Shown: one piece after another, positions 24,551 to 30,056 of the stretch
Position numbering within the stretch: the first letter of the stretch is position 1
Layout of the letters: every line of letters begins with the position of its first letter
Notes under the pieces: model-generated
The model's database searches: none
The model's input: only the letters and a program-made list of their open reading frames with translations
Told to the model about the DNA's origin: nothing
Assembly (NCBI GenBank): GCA_009746045.1
Contig: RPFO01000491.1
Coordinates: 2,501 to 32,556 of the forward strand
Direction of reading: 5' to 3'
Length of the DNA: 30,056 nucleotides
Origin: Mesostigma viride
Taxonomy: Eukaryota > Streptophyta > Mesostigmatophyceae > Mesostigmatales > Mesostigmataceae
Translations under genes and position numbers: made by a program

Positions 24551-25323
24551 CTAGGGGTGGGCTGGCATGCACGCGTGGGTGTGGGGGTGGGCTGGCATGC
24601 ATGCGTGGGTGTGGGGGTGGGCTGGCATGCACGTGTGGGTGTGGGGGTGGGCTGGCATGCATGCGTGGGTGTGGGGTTGGGCTAGCCTGCATGCGTGGGT
24701 GTGGGGGGGGCTGGCATGCATGCGTGGGTGTGTGTGGGGGGCTAGCATGCATGCGTAAGTGTGGGGGGGGGCTGGCATGCATGCGTGGGTGTGGGGGGGG
24801 CTGGCATGCATGCGTGGGTGTGTGTGGGGGGCTAGCATGCATGCGTAAGTGTGGGGGGGGCTGGCATGCATGCGTGGGTGTGTATGGGGGCTGGCATGCA
24901 TGCGTGGGTGTGTGTGGGGGGCTAGCATGCATGCGTGGGTGTGTGGGGGGGCTGTCATGCATGCGTGGGTGTGTGTGGGGGCTGGCATCCATGCGTGGGT
25001 GTGTGGGGGGGCTAGCATGCATGCGTGGGTGTGGGGGTGGGCTAGCATGCATGCGTGGGTGTGGGGGGGGCGGTCATGCATGCGTGGGTGTGTGGGGGGG
25101 CTGGCATGCATGCGTGGGTGTGTGGGGGGGCTAGCATGCATGCGTGGGTGTGGGGGTGGGCTAGCATGCATGCGTGGGTGTGAGTGTGGGCTAGCATGCA
25201 TGCGTGGGTGTGGGGGGGGCTAGCATGCATGCGTGGGTGTGGGGGGGCCGGGGCCGGGGCTAGCATGCATGCGTGGGTGTGGGGGTGGGCTAGCATGCAT
25301 GCGTGGGTGTGGGGGGGGCTAGC
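24551..25323. repeat. Right G-rich minisatellite
   Basis: This is the inverted counterpart of 2881-3895 but about 240 bp shorter, a difference of roughly eight units in the part nearest the spacer. Here the G-rich strand is the plus strand, with G runs of 5-8 every 28-30 bp. Both arrays share the odd GGCCGGGGCC insertion (near 25246-25258), so they are copies of one ancestor array. Confidence 0.95.
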
Positions 25324-26535
25324 ACGCCCCACCCCTCCATCGGCACAGCCAGCCTTGTGAGTCTACCCTTAACAACAAGGCTGGTAGGACGACACGCCTG
25401 AGCAGCATATGTCATGCCTATCTCAGGCTAATAATGTGTGATTTTGTGCCAACAACCAAGTTGTTCCACCCAACAACACATTATAAACCCTCTTCCAAAA
25501 TGCCCAACAAGCCGGACACGTGGAGGACCACACACGCAGTATATAAAGAGAAAATAAGCTGACTTTTTATCCAGCCAACCTGTGGCTAGCTGCTCTGGTT
25601 AGCATGACAAATGCTAACATTTACTCAGTGGGAAAGGTGAAGAGACCATTGGAACAGCCTACCTGACGCATGTGCCACCAAAGCATTGTGTCCCGCAAAA
25701 TGCACACTGCCTCCTTTCTAACAAGCACGAGCCGCTCTCTTTAGGAGACAGGTGCCAGCTCGTCAGTGTCTGGGGAAAATGATGCCGCTGCTTAGGAAGA
25801 CCGCGTGAATTTCCTCGAACACAACTGTCTATAAAGCAAAAGAAATTTCAGAGAAGCATGGAAATAAAAGCATTACACCTTCCCGACAGGTTGCGGGCCA
25901 CGCGCTGCAGAAAGCCAGCCACGTCACAGACGATTAACTAGCTAAAAGACACCCAGGAATCCAGCGATGCAGCGCCAGGACCCGCAACTTTCTGGCTGCA
26001 TCTGGCCGGAAAGAAGGCAAAAAGCTTACGCTCAACGAGGTAAGAAAGCAGGAAAACGCAAGCTTAAGACGTTTAACACAAGAACGTACCATAACGGGCA
26101 TTTATTCGTGCCCAGGCGCACAAGAAAGTCCACCCTTTCATGGAGTGGTTGGGCAGTACGCATCGCGCAGGGCTAATGTTATCTTACCGCAAAATGACGG
26201 GAAAGGTAAAGATAGCAGCGGGAATTTTTACGGCTTTAGAAACATCATTAAACTAGCTTTCCTTACGACCATCAAAACTGGCAACAATCGACAATCAACC
26301 CGGCAGGCATCCAATATACTTTATTCATCCCGACAGAAATTCAGGCCGGACCCCCCCTGCCGATGGCAAAGAAAAAAAGCCCGCGACATTATAGATCGCA
26401 ACCATCCCGCCATAAATTAGAATCAGTAACTAATTTTCTCCAACAATCGAGCATTTCTGCTTTCCGCGTGCCAGATTTGTCACGTTTCGTCTAAAGGCAG
26501 TCGCCATGGCCCCTACCGCAAGGGGTGCGCGCACC
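25324..26535. repeat. Right outer arm (unique layer)
   Basis: This is the inverted counterpart of 1788-2880. It has 125 bases at 25828-25952 where the left arm has 7 (CAAACAT). That extra segment has no terminal repeats I can see, so a deletion in the left arm is as likely as an insertion here. Stems CCAGCCTTG/CAAGGCTGG (25349-25384) and GCCTGAG/CTCAGGC (25396-25428) lie beside the minisatellite. Confidence 0.85.
25517..25550 (+). promoter_or_regulatory. Outward-facing G-box plus TATA (right arm)
   Basis: CACGTG at 25517-25522 is followed by TATATAAAGAG at 25540-25550, mirroring the left arm. The predicted start would be about 25570-25580, with the GTTAGCAT/ATGCTAAC hairpin (25598-25618) just inside the transcript. 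A good 5' splice-site-like sequence, CGAG followed by GTAAGA, begins its GT at 26040. Confidence 0.45.
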
Positions 26536-26850
26536 ATGCCGACATAGCTTTTGGGCCTCAATTTGCACCGAAATTTGGTCCGTACCGTCCAGCTCAGTCG
26601 GATTATGTATGTGGATCGGCCGTGTTGGTTGCATACGCAGGTATATTAATTCTTGCATTCGCCCCGGACCTTCCCCAGGACAGGTCAGGATATAACAATA
26701 ATTCTTGCATTCGCCCCCGCCCTTTCCTATGGCCTGGTCAGGTTTGGGCGCGACGCCACTAGCGCGGCGCCCGCGACAGAGTGGCCAGGCTCGAGCACGT
26801 TTTCTGGATCCCAAGCACCGGATTGGACACTGTCCGAGGACTGGACAGGA
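26536..26850. other. Right flank with a 52-bp imperfect tandem duplication
   Basis: TTCTTGCATTCGCCCC at 26650 recurs at 26702, and both copies end in a GGTCAGG-like sequence. The stretch is GC-rich and lies directly upstream of a promoter-like region. Open frames here lack ATG starts or overlap on both strands. No gene is supported. Confidence 0.5.
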
Positions 26851-26902
26851 ATTGGCTGACCAATCGGATGCTTGCTCGTCGTCTCCAAAAACATATATAA
26901 AG
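26851..26902 (+). promoter_or_regulatory. CCAAT/TATA promoter-like region
   Basis: ATTGG at 26851-26855 and CCAAT at 26860-26864 form an inverted CCAAT pair. TATATAAAG follows at 26894-26902, about 30 bases after CCAAT. The TATA sequence with its trailing GAG is identical to that in the foldback arms. It could drive transcription towards the cysteine-rich gene at 28336, with an unseen first exon and intron between; that link is inference. Confidence 0.45.
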
Positions 26903-27175
26903 AGCCAAATCGCGCGAACTACGCAAGGATCCTTTAAGCAGCGTTACTCTGCCGAAATGTCAACCTAGGCCGGTCAAGTGACGCCGAGGTGTTCACCGAT
27001 AGTTCAGGTCAGCCACAGCGCGCCTTCGAATGTAGGCACGGTCGCATTTTTTTTTAGGAAATGTAGAATTGTTGTCGACCAGCTACCAACGCCCGACCGG
27101 ACCCATACAACGGAAACATCAAGGCGATGTGATGTAGGTGTGTCTGATATGTCATTAATACACAGAGCATCGTGA
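26903..27175. other. Possible 5' transcribed region, no gene seen
   Basis: The first ATG after the TATA site (26957-26959) opens a frame of only three codons (Met-Ser-Thr, then stop). A longer frame to about 27175 has no ATG. Nothing else is recognisable. Confidence 0.35.
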
Positions 27176-27340
27176 ATATAATATATAATATAAATTATAT
27201 AATATACTATAATTAATATATAATTTTAATTTTATGTTAATTTTAATGTTATTTCATATAACATAATATAGCATAATATAATATAATATAATATAATATT
27301 ATATAAAGTAGTATATAAAAAATTAAAATGTAAAAGAAAA
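27176..27340. repeat. Very AT-rich block
   Basis: About 165 bases are almost entirely A and T, built from ATAT, TAATATA and repeated TATAA pentamers near 27270-27300. Many partial palindromes are present. It could be a slipped microsatellite, part of an intron or the core of a small AT-rich element. I see no clear terminal repeats. Confidence 0.8.
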
Positions 27341-27600
27341 ATATCTACCTTATTGGGGTTTAATGTTCCTTTCCAGTTCAGCATAAGTACACTCTTGAGT
27401 GTGTGCAATGTTTGGTTATACGCCATTGTCTTAAAATAGCAACCAATGTAAACCTCCGTCCTAACCACATTTGGATACAATAAAGACATTGATGCCTGAC
27501 ACATAGCATTCATTGCTTGAAATACCATGCATATTTTGTGTCAATGTTCTGCAGACCACAGCTTCAAGTGGGCATACTTCGCTTTCCTCAATATAATGGC
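27341..27600. other. Unassigned spacer
   Basis: Nothing recognisable. A CAATAAA at about 27478-27484 resembles a polyadenylation signal on the plus strand, without other support. Confidence 0.4.
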
Positions 27601-27636
27601 GACATGGCATTTGGTGAAAGTGGTGAGTGCCATGAA

Positions 27637-28192
27637 GTTGCGCCGGCCGTCGTTATCCATGACGAACTGAATGGGTTTCGTGCAAATCAAGTTTTTTGTT
27701 TTGGTGTTCCAGTTGCGCCGGCCGGCGTTTCCAATGGTATCTTGCGCGCACTTGCAAAAGCTTGCACGCTTATCAACATTTTGTGTTGGTAAACATTTTA
27801 TCACCTCTGGGATTTCCGCCTTCACTACCTGAGTTGCTTCTTTGTGGTTTTCAAATGCAACCGAGTTACGCCGGCCGTCGTTACTCATGACAAATTGTAG
27901 GGGTTTTGTGCAAATCACTTTTGTATGGTTTATGTACATGCATCCAGTTGCGCCGGCCGGCGTTTCCAATGGTATCTTGCAGTTGCGCAATCAGGCCCCA
28001 TTACCAAAAGTGTGTTTGTACATCTTTTTTACACCTGAAGGATTTCTGCCTGCATATCCTGAGTTGCTTCTTAATGGTTTTTAATTGCGCCCGAGTTACG
28101 CCGGCCGTCGTTATTAATGACAAACTGTATGTGTTTCATAAAATCACTTTTGTATGGTTTACATGTATCCAGTTGCGCCGGCCGGCGTTATT
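27637..28192. repeat. Tandem repeat of about 230 bp with paired GC-rich motifs, nearly three copies
   Basis: Motif A, GTTRCGCCGGCCGTCGTTA, starts at 27637, 27865 and 28095. Motif B, GTTGCGCCGGCCGGCGTT, starts at 27712, 27947 and 28172. Each A is followed 75-82 bases later by a B. Between them a conserved segment reads TGACRAACTG...GTTTYGTGCAAATCA, and between B and the next A lies GAGTTGCTTCTT. Motif B contains the 12-bp perfect palindrome CGCCGGCCGGCG. A 149-codon minus-strand frame across the repeats encodes a repeated GRRN peptide but starts without ATG and stops by the third copy, so I do not call it a gene. Confidence 0.85.
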
Positions 28193-28335
28193 AATGACGC
28201 TTGTCGTTCTTGTTTGATGCCCATCGTTTTCGTCGTGTCTTTAATGGTGATTATTTATCATTACTCATCCTCAGGGCTTTCGGTGCCGCGGGATTAAGAG
28301 GCGAAAAAAATCAGCTGCCGTCTGACCAAAGTCTG

Positions 28336-29880
28336 ATGGCGCGATCGGGGCGGGGGGCCGTTTCCGACGGTTCGCGTCCCTTGTCCAATGACGACCGGGA
28401 GCCTGCACTTCGCGGTCTCTGGAGCGACAAGTACATCGAGAACAAGGGGTACAAAATTGCCAATGACATCTTTCCTATCATGGCGGAACGCGTGAAAGCA
28501 AACAACCACAGGACGCCAGAGATGAGCGCGGAGGTTCTGTCTTGCGCAGCTTCAAGACTAAATGCCATGGTGGCGGAGAGCAACGGCATTAAGAAGAGGA
28601 AGAACTGTGACGGCGGGCTTCCTGAAAATTGGGCGGAATCTCTTCGGGATAACATCAAGAAGGCTTTTGGCGACTTGGGAACATCTGAGAAGGATCGTGG
28701 GCTTAGGTGGGCCTTGTGTGGACTTGTTACGAAGGCAATGGAGGGCGTCCCGGACAGGATTGTGGAGCGCGCGTTCGGGATTGACAGGCGCTTTGTCGCA
28801 ACTGTTCGGGGTCACAGGGATGGAATGGAAGAAGGGGAGGACGACCTTTTGATGAGTGCGCCAGAGAGGAGGAGGAGGAAAGACGAGCTTCCGACGGAAG
28901 TCATTGCCCTGATACAAGCGTGCTGGAGGGATGATAACTTGACGCGGGCGTCTCCGAACATGAAGGATGTTCATTGTGAATGGACCAGAAAGGATTACAA
29001 ACATACACTAGCGTTTTCGGAGGGTGCGCGCTACTATACTGTCTCCAAGTCGAAGATTTACGAAGTGTTCATTTCCCGCCATCCGGAGTTGAAGCCACCG
29101 CGGCGGATGGACAGTAGGGAGGGGGGGGGGGGGGGAGAGGAGGGTGTGAGGGGGGGAAATCAGGTGATTTTGGAGACGGAGGCAGGGATGTCAATGCTAC
29201 GCACGAATCAGAAGAGCACAGTTCATGTGGGATACACTACTTTTTGCAAGCATATGCCCGCATGCGTCAAGGGGCGGTGGAAAATGCGGAACTTGTGCGC
29301 ATGCCAGCACCACACTACCATGCAGTCCATGGTTGGGGGGTTGGCCAAATTTCGTGCAACTTTTCATGCCAGATGCGAGTGCGGACCTGAATGCCACGCG
29401 TGCGATCATGGTAGCCAGCTCGACGTGGGGTCGTCCGTGCCCACATGTTCCATTTTCAAAGCCACTCACACGACAGAGTGGGTGAACAAGTTTACTTGTG
29501 AGGTGGAGGGGATGAGGGAGGGGGGAGGTTCGAGGTCGTCTGTGGGGTCGTCGCGGCCGCAGGTTCAGCCTTTTCAGGGCGAACTTGAGGATCTGCCCAT
29601 GCATGGGAGGGTGCTGGACGACGAGGAAGGGGTGCCCGATCATGACCTGGGCGAGGAGTTGGGGGTTTGCTCGATCCGGCGTAAGGCTTGTGTGTTGGGC
29701 ACTTGCCTGGCTCCCAAGTGTGGAATTCGGAACTTCATGTTATGCGAACGGGAGGAGGCTTCCAACCACCTGATTTCATGGACCAGATACGAGATGCAGG
29801 ATGTGCCGCCGGGTGCGGTTCTTGGGCCAGAGGTAATTTTTAGTGGAGTGGTTGCGCCCCAAGGGTGCAATGTTTCCTGA
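28336..29880 (+). CDS. Cysteine-rich protein, possible transposon-encoded (N-terminal part)
   Basis: The frame is open from a stop at 28195. Its first in-frame ATG is at 28336, giving 514 codons; a 3' splice-site-like TCATCCTCAG ending at 28274 suggests an upstream exon could exist. Numbering from the first codon after that stop region (28201), residues 186-208 look like a helix-turn-helix and 221-228 are a basic patch. Residues 304-319 are a Gly/Glu-rich linker coded partly by a 15-G run. A Cys/His cluster follows: CxCxxH at 366-371, then CxCxxxCxxC at 392-401 and Cys 416 and 433. A second set lies at 490, 497, 502, 507 and 515. DNA-binding-like helices followed by Cys/His clusters occur in the N-terminal halves of several eukaryotic transposases, but I cannot name a family and no DDE core is in view. 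The last 15 residues may be intron read-through. Gene reality is fairly likely; function is weakly supported. Confidence 0.6.
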   Translation: MARSGRGAVSDGSRPLSNDDREPALRGLWSDKYIENKGYKIANDIFPIMAERVKANNHRTPEMSAEVLSCAASRLNAMVAESNGIKKRKNCDGGLPENWAESLRDNIKKAFGDLGTSEKDRGLRWALCGLVTKAMEGVPDRIVERAFGIDRRFVATVRGHRDGMEEGEDDLLMSAPERRRRKDELPTEVIALIQACWRDDNLTRASPNMKDVHCEWTRKDYKHTLAFSEGARYYTVSKSKIYEVFISRHPELKPPRRMDSREGGGGGEEGVRGGNQVILETEAGMSMLRTNQKSTVHVGYTTFCKHMPACVKGRWKMRNLCACQHHTTMQSMVGGLAKFRATFHARCECGPECHACDHGSQLDVGSSVPTCSIFKATHTTEWVNKFTCEVEGMREGGGSRSSVGSSRPQVQPFQGELEDLPMHGRVLDDEEGVPDHDLGEELGVCSIRRKACVLGTCLAPKCGIRNFMLCEREEASNHLISWTRYEMQDVPPGAVLGPEVIFSGVVAPQGCNVS

Positions 29881-30056
29881 AGTTCTTGGGCAGAGGTAAT
29901 TTTTAGTGGAGTGGTTGCGCCGTTTCTTTTTCAATTTTTCCTGAGGTCCTGTCTTTTTTCTTTCTACAGGTCATTGGTGGGTCAATTGTTTACCTGAAGT
30001 TCTCGTGGAGCCAGGGTAATCCTTTTAGTGGAGTGCGTTGCGCCCCAAGGCGTGAA
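29817..30056 (+). repeat. Three-copy tandem duplication carrying GGTAAT donor-like sites
   Basis: The pattern TTCTTGGG(C)CAGAGGTAATTTTTAG, then TGGAGTGGTTGCGCC, is at about 29819-29861. It recurs at about 29882-29921 and, more diverged, at about 29999-30045. The GGTAAT sites have their GT at 29833, 29896 and 30016. The first copy lies in the coding frame and the second in the predicted intron. Confidence 0.8.
29833..29969 (+). other. Predicted phase-0 intron, 137 bp
   Basis: The donor AGAG then GTAATT (GT at 29833) and the acceptor TTTTTTCTTTCTACAG ending at 29969 fit GT-AG rules with a clear pyrimidine tract. Splicing joins codon 544 of the frame (Glu, counted from 28201) to a frame that stays open for all 29 codons to the window end. 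Unspliced, the frame stops at 29880. Prediction only. The downstream exon overlaps a tandem repeat, which weakens it. Confidence 0.45.

Larger units (their letters stand above)
1788..26535. mobile_element. 24.7-kb layered foldback-like inverted-repeat structure
   Basis: Reading the minus strand from 26535 inwards reproduces the plus strand from 1788 inwards. The layers match in order: outer unique arm, C/G-rich minisatellite, AT-rich spacer, then satellite. Both outer ends carry GGTGCGCGCACC (1788-1799 and 26524-26535), and outside these the flanks no longer match. Clear arm-to-arm colinearity runs to about 4690 on the left and about 23660 on the right, giving arms near 2.9 kb; beyond that the satellites still match by family but not unit for unit. 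Long terminal repeats built of tandem arrays are known from foldback-type elements such as Drosophila FB and from long-TIR DNA transposons. Membership of any such family is not shown. No transposase lies inside and no target-site duplication is evident. The alternative is a large chromosomal palindrome made by inverted duplication. Confidence 0.7.

Noticed and set aside
1788-26535. Giant viral or Polinton-type element
   Set aside because: There are no capsid, polymerase, integrase or other core genes between the arms; the interior is only satellite.
1788-26535. Telomere or telomere-proximal palindrome
   Set aside because: There are no telomere-type short repeats. The G-rich arrays are 28-30 bp minisatellites with GCATGC palindromes, and unique sequence flanks both sides.
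26491-26814. Frame on the minus strand crossing the right end of the foldback structure
   Set aside because: It spans the element boundary and a promoter-like region, competes with overlapping plus-strand frames, and has no recognisable domain.
27541-27990. 149-codon minus-strand frame with repeated GRRN peptides
   Set aside because: It has no ATG start, and its repeats simply follow the 230-bp DNA repeat. The frame is not kept through the third copy.

Overview
This window looks like repeat-rich eukaryotic chromosomal DNA. I see no bacterial-style operons and no dense runs of genes. Instead there are TATA and CCAAT core-promoter signals, a likely GT-AG intron, long satellite arrays and nested inverted repeats. 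The organism cannot be fixed from the sequence. An alga, early-diverging plant or other protist would fit, but that is a guess.

Layout: bases 1-603 hold short direct duplications and a purine microsatellite but no convincing gene. Bases 604-1188 are a compact palindromic element whose two arms each end inwards in a tRNA-3'-half-like sequence. Bases 1189-1787 hold nothing recognisable apart from a small hairpin. Bases 1788-26535 form one very large inverted-repeat (foldback-like) structure. Both ends carry the same 12-bp palindrome GGTGCGCGCACC. From outside to inside, each arm has four layers in the same order: (1) about 1.1-1.2 kb of unique sequence with an outward-facing TATA/G-box promoter; (2) a 28-30 bp C-rich/G-rich minisatellite of about 0.8-1.0 kb; (3) a 272-273 bp AT-rich spacer; (4) a satellite of about 70 bp per unit. 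Satellite units point outwards in both arms. The orientation switch is not central: the left array is about 1.05 kb and the right about 19 kb. The right array is built from a higher-order repeat of about 4.34 kb that recurs with near identity about three times.

Right of the structure (26536-28200) there is a second CCAAT/TATA promoter-like region, a strongly AT-rich block, and a tandem repeat of about 230 bp carrying the palindrome CGCCGGCCGGCG. The only long open frame that looks like a real gene is at 28336-29880. It encodes a cysteine-rich protein that may be the N-terminal part of a transposon-encoded protein, and it probably continues through a small intron beyond the window.

The most notable object is the 24.7-kb layered foldback structure. 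No gene inside it is convincing. Long frames in the satellites are by-products of repeats that happen to lack stops. If the structure is mobile, it is non-autonomous as seen here. If it is not mobile, it is a large chromosomal palindrome with a one-sided satellite expansion, and a structural chromosome role is possible but unproven.
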